In this document: one piece after another, positions 26,793 to 38,800 of the stretch
Layout of the letters: the number at the start of each line of letters is the position of its first letter
Numbering within the stretch: position 1 is the first letter of the stretch
DNA from: Arthrobacter sunyaminii
GTDB lineage: Bacteria; Actinomycetota; Actinomycetes; Actinomycetales; Micrococcaceae
Assembly (NCBI RefSeq): GCF_018866305.1
Contig: NZ_CP076456.1
Location: 2,914,001-2,978,000, forward strand
Length of the DNA stretch: 64,000 bases
Reading direction: 5' to 3'
Notes under the pieces: generated by a model
Seen by the model: only the letters and a program-made list of their open reading frames with translations
What the model was told of the DNA's origin: nothing
Database searches by the model: none
Made by a program: the position numbers and the translations under genes

Positions 26793-27665
26793 TTACAGCT
26801 CCTGCGCGAAACGGCCTTCAAGGCGACGGAAGACTAGCTGGCCCAGCAGCAGCACAGCTGCCGAAATGGCTAGTGCAACGGGAATCCACACGGAAAGCAG
26901 ATGCGGCGGAATTGCCTCGGCACCGTCCGTGGTGGGAAGCCAGAACGCGTAGTGGAAGGTTTCCACGCCTACTGTGATCGGGTTCAGCTGGTAGATGTTG
27001 AAGTAGGTCTCCCCCAGCTTGTCCCGCACCATAATCCAGGAATAAAGCACCGGCGAGGCCCAGGTGGCAATCATGAGGAGCATGTCCACCAGGTTCTCCG
27101 CATCGCGGAAGTAGACATTCACCGCTCCGAAAAGCAGGCCCAGACCGGTCGCAAGCAGGGTCACGATGATGAATCCTGCCGCCGCGGCCGCCAGCTGCAG
27201 TAGTGATGGCCGCCAACCGTTGAACAGGCACGCGACCACCAGGATGACTATCTGCGGCACAAAGTGCACTCCGGAAACCCACACGGAAGCCATCGGGAAA
27301 AGTTGGCGGGGAAGGTAGATCTTCTTGATCAGGCCTCCGTTGCCGACGATGGATCTGGACGCGTTGCCGAGCGCTTCGGTGAAGAAGTTGATCAGGACAA
27401 TGCCGGAGAACAGGTAGATTGCGTAGTTTGGCAGGCCGTCGGGGTTCCGGTCGCTTTCCTCAAGTCCGAGGAAGACGCCCAGGGCAATGTAGAAGACCAC
27501 AAACTGGACGCCGGGCTTCACATAGGACCACAGCAGCCCCAAAACCGATCCTCGGTACCGGACCTTAAGTTCCTTCGAAACCAGCAGTTTGAGCAGGAAG
27601 CGGGACCGGAAAATATCAGCCAGTCCTGCTCCCCGCCCCGGGGTTTCAAGCGCGCCGGTGGACAA
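26793..27665 (-). CDS. ABC-2 type permease, Wzm/TagG/Rv3783-type
   Basis: 290 residues with six predicted membrane helices. The cytoplasmic start FLLKLLVSKELKVRYRGSVL and WSYVKPGVQFVVFYIALGVF are typical of polysaccharide ABC-2 permeases; later AVNVYFRDAENLVDMLLMIAT is the second hallmark. It exports a complete lipid-linked glycan in one step. Gene order ATPase-permease-GlfT2-Glf matches the Mycobacterium Rv3781-Rv3783/glfT region, which exports galactan. Confidence 0.93.
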   Translation of the reverse strand: MSTGALETPGRGAGLADIFRSRFLLKLLVSKELKVRYRGSVLGLLWSYVKPGVQFVVFYIALGVFLGLEESDRNPDGLPNYAIYLFSGIVLINFFTEALGNASRSIVGNGGLIKKIYLPRQLFPMASVWVSGVHFVPQIVILVVACLFNGWRPSLLQLAAAAAGFIIVTLLATGLGLLFGAVNVYFRDAENLVDMLLMIATWASPVLYSWIMVRDKLGETYFNIYQLNPITVGVETFHYAFWLPTTDGAEAIPPHLLSVWIPVALAISAAVLLLGQLVFRRLEGRFAQEL

Positions 27666-27667
27666 GC

Positions 27668-30921
<3,254 letters not shown>

Positions 30922-30970
30922 TTATCCGAGAATCGGCACACCGGCACTTTTTGGCAACACGACTCCGGCG

Positions 30971-33031
30971 CTACCAGTTCAGAGCTGCATGGAATCGGCT
31001 CTCGAATGCGTCAATCATTGAGGCGGTATAGGTGGTTGTGAGGTGATTGTCGTCCAGGTAGACGTAGACGTTGCCCACCGTTGGGACGCAGGTGCCGTAG
31101 GGGCAGATCAGGTCCGTCATATCCATCAGCTCTACCCCCGGCACCGATGCGAAGTAAGAGGCAGTGGAGACGGGATCTGAGAGTTTCTCACTCACATCGG
31201 CGCTGCATTCTTCGGAATGCGGGCCATTGGCCTCGGCGCATCGGAGCATATCGAAGCTGTACCGAGGATTGTCACGGACGCCCACCATTGGAATCCCGGC
31301 CTGCCGCAGCACCTCGGATGCTTCCGGCAGCCCGTCGACGGGCGGATCGGCAGCCTCCACCGGGTCAGCGGCCGTCGCCACGGTGAAGACGGCGTCGGGA
31401 TTAAGCTCCAGTGCGTAGTCCAGCGCTGCAGCGTTAAAGTCATTGCATCCAGGGCTCCGGCCCTCGGAGGACTCCCCGAATGAGCAGGCGCCCATCAGCA
31501 GAGAGATCAGCTGGTAGTTGTGCTCCTTCGCCATCGGCTCCAGCACCCCAAGCCACTGCTCGGTATGGGAATCCCCGATGACGAGAACAGTTTTCTCTGC
31601 CTCGCCCTTCGGCACCGATGCCATGCAGGAGTCCAACAGCACGGGATCGGACGGCCGTGTATCAAGGTCCGAACAGTCGGTTTCCAGGACACCCCATTCT
31701 TTGCCCAGCGCGCTCAGCAACGGAATGGGCTGGGCATCCGGAGTACTCATGTCATTGAAGCCTGCCAGCAACACACGCGCCCCGGGATTGTTCTTGAGCG
31801 CCTCGGCTTCAAGCCGCTCGGCCTGGACCTTCAGCCCGTACTGCCAGCCGGCTACCGGGGCTGCCACCAGGGCGACGCACAAACCAATCACTACGGCGGC
31901 CCGCATCGAGTTTCGATTGACCCAGGCCGAGGAACGAAGCGGGCGTTCAACCAGCTTGGTAGTCAGGTAGGCCAGGACAAGGGAGAGCATGATGATCGCT
32001 GTTCCGCCTACCGGTCCCACTTCCTGCCTGTCACGCCAGATCAGGTAGATCACCAGGACGGGCCAGTGCCATAGATACAAGGCGTAGGACATGTCGCCCA
32101 GCCGCATCAACGGCTTCCAGGACAGGAACCGGTCTGCACCGATTCGGCTGCCTGTCTGCCCGGCCACGATCACCAGCGATGCCGCCATCAGCGGCATCAG
32201 CGCGACATAGCCGGGGAACTGCCCCTGCACGTCCAGCAGGAAGCCGACGCTGAGCATCGCGGCCAGCCCCAGCCACCCGGCGACAACCCGCAGACCCCGG
32301 GGCAGCTTCAGATACGGCAGGGCCAGTGCAAGCAGGGTTCCGAAAGCGAATTCCCACAACCGGGTGCGGGTGTCGAAGTAGGCGTGCGCCTGGTTTCCGT
32401 AGGTCTCAATAACGGAAAAAGTAAAGGAAGCGGCGAAAACTGCACCAAAGACGGCCAGCACCACGGCACGGAAACGGAGCCTAAAGGCTTTGGCCAAAAG
32501 CGCCGACGCGGCGAGCAGCAGGGGCCACAGAATGAAAACCTGGCCTTGAATGGACAGCGACCAGAAATGCTGCAGCGGACTCGCGGTGCTGTGGTCCGCA
32601 GCGTAGTAGTCCACGGATTCGGCCGCCAACAGCCAGTTCTGGAAATACAGCAGCGAAGCCCAGCTCTGGGACAGAATCTCGGTCCACCTGCTTTGCGGAA
32701 CAAACAGCGCCGTTGCCGTCAGTGTTCCGAGCAGCACCACCACCACGGGCGGCAGCAGGCGCTTGAATTGGTGCAGCCAGTATCTTCCCAGCTGGAGGGC
32801 CCGCCCACCCTCCACCTTGCGGATAAAAGAGAGGGTCAGCAGGAAGGCGGAGATCAGGAGGAAAACATCCACACCGCCGGAGACACGCCCAAACCAAATG
32901 TGATAGGTGACGACCATCAGCACTGCGAGGGCCCTGAGTCCCTGCACTTCGGGGCGGTAGGTGGACTTTACTGCCGACGGAGCCGGGGTGTCAGGGGAGA
33001 CCGGTACGGTTTCCGTTTCTAGCCTAGACAC
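30971..33031 (-). CDS. OafA-type acyltransferase with SGNH domain
   Basis: 686 residues. The N-terminal acyltransferase-3 domain (about 25-385) has ten or so membrane segments and the motif VQGLRALAVLMVVTYHIWFG with its catalytic His-like region. The C-terminal domain (about 430-686) is an SGNH hydrolase: VLVIGDSHTEQW carries the Ser block and LDDNHLTTTYTA the Asp/His block. Such proteins O-acetylate peptidoglycan, lipopolysaccharide or capsule sugars. It probably decorates the rhamnose/galactofuranose polymer coded around it. It lies 106 bases upstream of glf on the same strand. Confidence 0.93.
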   Translation of the reverse strand: MSRLETETVPVSPDTPAPSAVKSTYRPEVQGLRALAVLMVVTYHIWFGRVSGGVDVFLLISAFLLTLSFIRKVEGGRALQLGRYWLHQFKRLLPPVVVVLLGTLTATALFVPQSRWTEILSQSWASLLYFQNWLLAAESVDYYAADHSTASPLQHFWSLSIQGQVFILWPLLLAASALLAKAFRLRFRAVVLAVFGAVFAASFTFSVIETYGNQAHAYFDTRTRLWEFAFGTLLALALPYLKLPRGLRVVAGWLGLAAMLSVGFLLDVQGQFPGYVALMPLMAASLVIVAGQTGSRIGADRFLSWKPLMRLGDMSYALYLWHWPVLVIYLIWRDRQEVGPVGGTAIIMLSLVLAYLTTKLVERPLRSSAWVNRNSMRAAVVIGLCVALVAAPVAGWQYGLKVQAERLEAEALKNNPGARVLLAGFNDMSTPDAQPIPLLSALGKEWGVLETDCSDLDTRPSDPVLLDSCMASVPKGEAEKTVLVIGDSHTEQWLGVLEPMAKEHNYQLISLLMGACSFGESSEGRSPGCNDFNAAALDYALELNPDAVFTVATAADPVEAADPPVDGLPEASEVLRQAGIPMVGVRDNPRYSFDMLRCAEANGPHSEECSADVSEKLSDPVSTASYFASVPGVELMDMTDLICPYGTCVPTVGNVYVYLDDNHLTTTYTASMIDAFESRFHAALNW

Positions 33032-33287
33032 ATAGTCCTCTCGTCAGTACAGGCATTCCAGCCATAGACAATACCCTCAAAGCCTTGCGGCCTGAGCTTA
33101 GGCTTCGGCCGCGGGACCGCCCACAGTCCCCGCCAGCTTCCATTTTATGCGGCTTGCTGACCCGGTTTGACGGCCAACACGCGAGGAACCGGCCAACAGA
33201 GGATGCTCCCCGGCTCTCGGCGGAACGCCGGCGCCTGTGTCCGATCAGACAGCGGATACCGCCTTTGGGCCCCGCTTGAGATCGTTC

Positions 33288-33725
33288 CTAGAAGGCCTTC
33301 GGCTCGCCCGAGATCCGGCTGGTGTGTTCCAGCACCGGGCGGGTGAACAGCAGCAGCAGCACAACTGCCGCGGGCAAAAGCAGGAGCAGGCCAATGAGGA
33401 CCACTCCGCCCTGCAGAGTTGGAACGGCAAGGACTATCGCGAACAGCTGGAACACCAGCGCTCCGGCACGGGTCCAGCGGAAGCCGCGGAAGAAAAAATG
33501 GCCGAGGACCAGCAGCCACACACCTGCGGCGGCAAGGATGACTGCCGTGAAAACCGCTCCGCCCAGGGATGCCGCCTCGGTGGTGAAGAGACTGTAGACA
33601 AACCAACCTGCCAGCGCCAGCAGGGCCGCTGCTTCGAGGACGAGGACTGCCGAAATAACAATGACGGCCGCCGGAACGGACGCAGGGCGACCGGCCGGGG
33701 GCTGTGGTTCTTGGGGTCTTGACAC
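33288..33725 (-). CDS. Small four-TM hypothetical membrane protein
   Basis: 145 residues. A Pro-rich cytoplasmic start is followed by four hydrophobic helices (about 18-45, 52-75, 82-103 and 108-130) and a short acidic tail (EHTSRISGEPKAF). No family recognised. The third loop includes FFFRGFRWTRAGALVFQ. It begins with GTG and is divergent from whiB1 over about 250 bases. 256 non-coding bases separate it from the acyltransferase; those hold only shadow frames and probably that gene's promoter. Confidence 0.7.
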   Translation of the reverse strand: MSRPQEPQPPAGRPASVPAAVIVISAVLVLEAAALLALAGWFVYSLFTTEAASLGGAVFTAVILAAAGVWLLVLGHFFFRGFRWTRAGALVFQLFAIVLAVPTLQGGVVLIGLLLLLPAAVVLLLLFTRPVLEHTSRISGEPKAF

Positions 33726-33880
33726 ACTGGCACACTACCGGACATAGTCGGAGAGCGTCCGGCCCATGGGGCCCGGATAACGGATGCTGTGACGCATCCC
33801 TCACGCCTTTGGCCAGATTGAGGGCAGATTAACCCTTGTCTGAGTTTCCGTAACGTGGAATCCTAGTAGTTGGGGAAATC

Positions 33881-33900
33881 AGGGGCCGGAACTGGCCCCT
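33881..33900 (+). other. Terminator-like hairpin in the whiB1 leader
   Basis: AGGGGCC and GGCCCCT (33881-33887, 33894-33900) form a 7-bp stem with a 6-base loop followed by TTTCGTTT. It lies about 75 bases before the whiB1 start and could act as a leader attenuator or the end of a short upstream RNA. Confidence 0.35.
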
Positions 33901-33973
33901 TTCGTTTGCAGTTGCTCGTGAATGTTTTCACAAACACGTGGGAGTCAACTATTTAGAGGAGATTGTGATTAAC

Positions 33974-34222
33974 ATGGATTGGCGGAGCCGCGCAGCGTGT
34001 CTGGACAAGGATCCGGAGCTGTTCTTCCCTGTGGGCAACACCGGCCCGGCTCTTCTTCAGATTGAAGAAGCCAAGAGTGTGTGCCGGCGGTGCCCGGTCA
34101 TGGATACCTGCCTCCAGTGGGCCATCGAAACAGGCCAGGACGCAGGCGTCTGGGGCGGTATGAGCGAAGATGAGCGCCGCGCACTGAAGCGTCGTGCCGC
34201 ACGAGCACGCCGCGCTTCGTAA
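33974..34222 (+). CDS. whiB1: WhiB1-type iron-sulfur transcription regulator
   Basis: 82 residues. Four cysteines bind a [4Fe-4S] cluster: Cys9, Cys37, Cys40 and Cys46 (C-X27-C-X2-C-X5-C), followed by the GVWGG turn (58-62) and a basic ALKRRAARARR tail. The opening MDWRSRAACLDKDPELFFPV matches mycobacterial WhiB1 nearly word for word, including GQDAGVWGGMSEDERRALKRR. WhiB1 in Mycobacterium is essential, NO-sensitive and binds SigA. The ATG at 33974 was chosen because GAGGAG lies 11 bases upstream; earlier GTG codons lack that support. A PdtaS-like kinase follows convergently, as in M. tuberculosis. Confidence 0.97.
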   Translation: MDWRSRAACLDKDPELFFPVGNTGPALLQIEEAKSVCRRCPVMDTCLQWAIETGQDAGVWGGMSEDERRALKRRAARARRAS

Positions 34223-34276
34223 TTCAGCACGGACGCTTGGCGGTCCCACGGGACTGATCTCGTCTACAAGACTTCA

Positions 34277-34313
34277 GAATGGCCGCTGCCACGGGCAGCG
34301 GCCATTCCTGTTT
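34277..34313 (+). terminator. Terminator of whiB1
   Basis: A 14-bp inverted repeat (34277-34290 with 34294-34307, 3-base loop) is followed by CTGTTT on the plus strand, 54 bases after the whiB1 stop. It lies between convergent genes and may also stop reading from the pdtaS side. Confidence 0.75.
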
Positions 34314-34351
34314 AACCCCGGGTGCTCCGTAGCGCACCGTCCGCCGGGGCG

Positions 34352-35833
34352 TCAGCTCCTGCGTGACTCATTGTCCAGTCCCATTTCAATCCGAACCTCT
34401 GTGCCTCCGCCCGGACGGGCAGACCATTCAATGGTGCCGTCCAGTTCGCTTTGGACGAGGGTGCGCACAATCTGCAGCCCCAGCCCCTCCCGCCGCGGCT
34501 CCGGCGGCAGCCCGGCGCCGTCGTCGGCCACGGTGACCGTGAGGATTTCCTCGGCGTAGGCGCCCCTCTGCCGGGCGGCACTGAGCCACACCGTACCCTT
34601 GCGGTCCGAAAGTCCGTGCTCGACGGCGTTAGTCACCAGTTCATTGATCACCAGGGCCAGCGGTGTTGCAAAATCGCTGGGCAGCTCTCCGAAAGAGCCT
34701 TCCTTCTCAGTGCTCACCTCTTGCGTGGGGGAAGCGACCTCCGCGGCAAGCCGGAACTGCCGGTCGATCAGCTCGTCGAAGTTCACGTTCTGTGTCAGTC
34801 CCTGGGACAGCGTTTCATGCACCAGCGCAATCGTGGCGACCCGGCGCATTGCCTGCGCCAGCCCCTGTTTGCCTTCTTCGCTCTCCATCCGCCGCGACTG
34901 CATCCGCAGCAGGGCTGCCACGGTTTGCAGGTTGTTCTTTACCCGGTGGTGGATTTCACGGATAGTGGCGTCCTTGGACACCAGTTCCATTTCCCGGCGG
35001 CGCAGCTCGGAGACATCCCGGCACAGTACCAGGGCACCAAAGCGCTCCTTCTCGTCCCGCAGCGGAATGGCACGCAGGGAGAGGCTTACCCCGCGGGACT
35101 CGATCTCGGTGCGCCACGGCATCCGGCCGGTCACCACCAGCGGCAGTGTCTCGTCCACCATGCGGCGGTCCTTAAGCAGCGCCGTCGTAATCTCCGCGAG
35201 GGCCCGCCCCTCCAGGCTCTCCATCTCCCCCAGCCGGCGGAAGGCGGAGACTCCGTTGGGTGAGGCGTACTGCACAATGCCGTCGGCATCCATTCGGATG
35301 AGTCCGTCCCCTACCCGCGGAGCGCCGCGGCGGGAACCGGTGGGTGTGGCAAAGTCCGGCCAGAGACCCAGCGTGCCCATCCGCAGCAGGTCATAGGCAC
35401 ACTGCCGGTAGGTCAGTTCCAGCCGTGAGGGCATGCGGGAGGAGGACAAATCCATGTGACTGGTGACCACGGCAAGGGTTCGGCCGTTGCGGACAAAGGG
35501 GATGGCTTCCACCCGCATTGCCGTCTCCGCGGTCCAGTTTGTTTCGGGTGAACGCTCGATGACCTGGCTGGTCCAGGCCCTGTCGACCAGCGGCTGAAGA
35601 TCGGCACGGATCCGCTCCCCGACGAAGTCACTGTGGAATACAGTGTGCGACGTCGAGGGGCGGGCGTGTGCCAGGGCCACGTAACTTCCGTCCGGAACCG
35701 GAAACCAGAGCGCCAGATCGGAGAACGCCAGGTCGGCGACCAGCTGCCAGTCGCCGACCAAGAGGTGCAGCCATTCCGCGTCTCCCGGTCCAAAATCGGC
35801 ATGATCCTTGATGGGGTCGGTGAATATGGCCAC
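34352..35833 (-). CDS. pdtaS: PdtaS-like sensor histidine kinase
   Basis: 493 residues, soluble. A GAF-like sensor (about 1-140, starting near DAEWLHLLVGDWQLVADLAF), a PAS domain (about 165-275), a HisKA_2 segment with REIHHRVKNNLQTVAALLRM (phospho-His 295/296) and a HATPase domain (VINELVTNAVEHG, VADDGAGLPPE, GLGLQIV). This order, together with the whiB1 neighbour, matches Rv3220c PdtaS, which phosphorylates the RNA-binding antiterminator PdtaR. No response regulator is next to it, as in Mycobacterium, so it is an orphan kinase locus. Confidence 0.92.
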   Translation of the reverse strand: MAIFTDPIKDHADFGPGDAEWLHLLVGDWQLVADLAFSDLALWFPVPDGSYVALAHARPSTSHTVFHSDFVGERIRADLQPLVDRAWTSQVIERSPETNWTAETAMRVEAIPFVRNGRTLAVVTSHMDLSSSRMPSRLELTYRQCAYDLLRMGTLGLWPDFATPTGSRRGAPRVGDGLIRMDADGIVQYASPNGVSAFRRLGEMESLEGRALAEITTALLKDRRMVDETLPLVVTGRMPWRTEIESRGVSLSLRAIPLRDEKERFGALVLCRDVSELRRREMELVSKDATIREIHHRVKNNLQTVAALLRMQSRRMESEEGKQGLAQAMRRVATIALVHETLSQGLTQNVNFDELIDRQFRLAAEVASPTQEVSTEKEGSFGELPSDFATPLALVINELVTNAVEHGLSDRKGTVWLSAARQRGAYAEEILTVTVADDGAGLPPEPRREGLGLQIVRTLVQSELDGTIEWSARPGGGTEVRIEMGLDNESRRS

Positions 35834-35854
35834 AGTCTCGTCTTCTTTTCGTTT

Positions 35855-38800
35855 CTAGCGTCGAACGATGGAGCGCAGCAGACGCAGGGCAACCGAGAGG
35901 GATGCCATGTCTTCGTGCTCCAGCTTGTTCACATCTTCGAACATGACACGGGCGCGTTCCAAATTGTCGGCGTTCTGCTCTTCCCACAATTCCACCCGCT
36001 TCAGCGGGTCCTGCTCCGCCTGCCCCGCGGTTGCCGTCAACGCGGCCACCGTCATGTCAGCCACCGTCGAATACAGGTCATCACGCAGCGCTGCCCGGGC
36101 CAGAGCCTGCCAACGGTCACCGCGCGGCAGCTTGGTGATCCGCTCCAGCAGGTCATCCACGCCGAACCGCTCATAGAGGGCGAAGTACACGCCGGCAACG
36201 TTCGCAGCCGGTTCATCCACCCGCTTGGCGGCCAGCAGCGCGATGTCCAGCAGGCCGAAGCTCTCGAACAGCTCAGCCCAGTAAGTGCCCAGGCCTTCGG
36301 GGAGCTCCCACTGGCGGGACCGGTCAAGTGCGCTCCGGAACCGCTCCAGGTCCTCTCCCTGCAGGTACTCGAGCAGGTCTGCGCGAAGCGGGGTCATGAC
36401 GGGCTTGAACGCTTCGATGTCCTCGTCGATGGAGCTTCCGCGTCCCACATGGTTAATGAACCAGCGCACGGCACGGTCCAGCAGCCTGCGCATGTCCAGG
36501 TGGATGGTGGTCCAGTTCTCCGTGGGGAAACTGGCCGGCAGGTGGTTCAGCTCCTTCACGACGCCGTCGATCTCGTAGATTTCCCGCAGTGCGGTGAAGG
36601 CCCGGGCCACCATGGATTCGGTGGCCGAGGTCTCTTCGATGACACGGAAGGCAAACGTGATGCCGCCGATGTTGATGATGTCGTTGGCCACCACCGTGGA
36701 GATGATTTCCCGACGCAGCGGGTGGGTGTCCAGCTGGTCCTCGAACCGCTCCACGAGCTGCTTGGGGAAGTACCGGCGCAGCGTGCCGCTGAAGTAGGGG
36801 TCATCGGCCAGATCGGAGTTGGTCAGGGCCTTGGTCAGCTCGATTTTGGCGTAGGCCGCCAGCACCGACAGTTCCGGGGAGGTCAGACCCTCGCCGGCCG
36901 CCACCCGGGCGCGCAGCTCCTCGTTGGAGGGCAGCGCTTCCAGCTCGCGGTTCAGGTCCGCGTGCTTTTCGAGCCAGTCCATCAGCCGCTCGAAGCTCGG
37001 GTTCCATTCAATGACATGCCGGCGGTCGTTGAGCAGGAGCATGTTCTGGTCCTTGTTGTCCTGCAGAACCAGGCGCCCAACTTCATCCGTCATGGAATGC
37101 AGGAACTCGGCGCGCTCTGCCGGGTCCAGCCGCCCGGCGGCAACCATCCGGTCCACAAAGATCTTGATGTTGACCTCGTGGTCCGAGCAGTCGACACCGG
37201 CGGAGTTGTCGATCGCATCGGTGTTGAGGATGACTCCGGCCCGGGCGGCTTCAATGCGGCCGCGCTGGGTCATGCCCAGGTTGCCGCCTTCACCGACCAC
37301 CTTGACCCGCAGGTCGCGCCCGTCAACTCGGATCGCGTCGTTCGCCTTGTCCCCTACCTCGGTGTGGGTTTCCGTGGAGGCCTTCACATAGGTGCCGATG
37401 CCGCCGTTGTAGAGCAGGTCCGCAGGCGCCTTGAGGATGGCGCGGAGCAGATCCGGCGGACTCATTTTGGTGACGCTGTCTTCCAGGCCCAGCACCTTGC
37501 GGACCTGGGGGCTCAGCGGAATGCTCTTGGACTGGCGCGGGAACACTCCTCCGCCCTCGCTGATCAGCGACGCGTCGTAATCGGCCCAAGAGGAACGCGG
37601 AAGCTCAAAGAGCCGCCGGCGTTCCGCATGGGATGCCGCCGGATCCGGGTTCGGATCCAGGAAAATGTGACGGTGGTCGAACGCCGCCACCAGCTTGGTC
37701 TGCTCGGACAGGAGCATGCCGTTGCCGAAAACATCGCCGCTCATGTCTCCAACGCCGACGGCGGTGAAGGGCTCGGTTTGCGTGTCGACACCCAGCTCGC
37801 TGAAGTGCCGCTTGACGGATTCCCAGGCGCCGCGGGCCGTGATGCCCATGGCCTTGTGGTCGTAGCCAACGGAGCCGCCCGAGGCGAAAGCATCGCCGAG
37901 CCAGAAACCGTATTCAGCCGACAGGGCATTGGCGATGTCGGAGAAGGAAGCAGTGCCCTTGTCCGCCGCCACTACGAGGTAGCTGTCATCGCCGTCATGA
38001 CGCACAACGCGCTTTGGCGGGACCACCTGTTCCGCGCCGTCCTCGGACAGCACCAGGTTGTCGGTAATGTCCAGCAGCGCCCGGATAAAGGTGCGGTAGC
38101 TTTCCTTGCCCTCTTCCATCCAGGCCGCGCGGTCCGCCGCCGGATCCGGCAGCTGCTTGGCATAGAACCCGCCCTTGGCACCGGTGGGCACGATCACGGC
38201 GTTCTTGACCGTCTGGGCCTTGACCAGGCCGAGGATTTCGGTGCGGAAGTCTTCGCGCCGGTCTGACCAGCGCAGACCGCCGCGGGCCACTTCGCCGAAG
38301 CGCAGATGCACGCCTTCCACCCGAGGGGAGTAAACCCATACCTCGTATTTGGGCCGCGGGAACGGAGCGCCTTCAATCGCGGCCGTGTTCAGCTTGAAAC
38401 TGACGTACGGCTTGTCCTGGTAGAAGTTGGTGCGCAGGGTGGAGTTGATCAGGTTGGCGACGGTGCGCAGGACCCGGTCCGCGTCCAGCGTGGGAACCTG
38501 TTCCAGACCCGAGTCCAGTGCGGCACGGGCCGTTTCCTCGGCTGCAGTGCGCTCGTCCTCGGACAGATCCGGGTCAAAGCGGGCTTCAAACAGGGCAACC
38601 AGAGCACGTGCCACGTCCGGATTCCGGCGCAGCGTGCCCGCCACGAAACCGTAGGAGTTGGTGTTCCCCAGCTGGCGCATGTACTTGGCGTAGCTGCGCA
38701 GGATGACCACCTGGCGCCAGGAAAGTCCCTGTTCGAGAATGAGGCGGTCGAAGTAATCAGACTCGCTGGCTCCGGACATTCCGGCGCGGAAGGCCTCGGC

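Noticed and set aside
33790..33815. CRP-like site (GTGA ... TCAC) upstream of whiB1
   Set aside because: The two halves are 8 bases apart rather than the 6 of a CRP site, so it does not fit despite the known cAMP control of whiB1 in Mycobacterium.
35633..38266. 877-residue open frame on the plus strand
   Set aside because: It lies wholly opposite gdh, pdtaS and high-GC codon patterns, has low-complexity composition and no domain. Long antisense frames are usual in such DNA. The same holds for the plus-strand frames at 27686-29089 and 46612-48279 and the minus-strand frame at 56042-57139.
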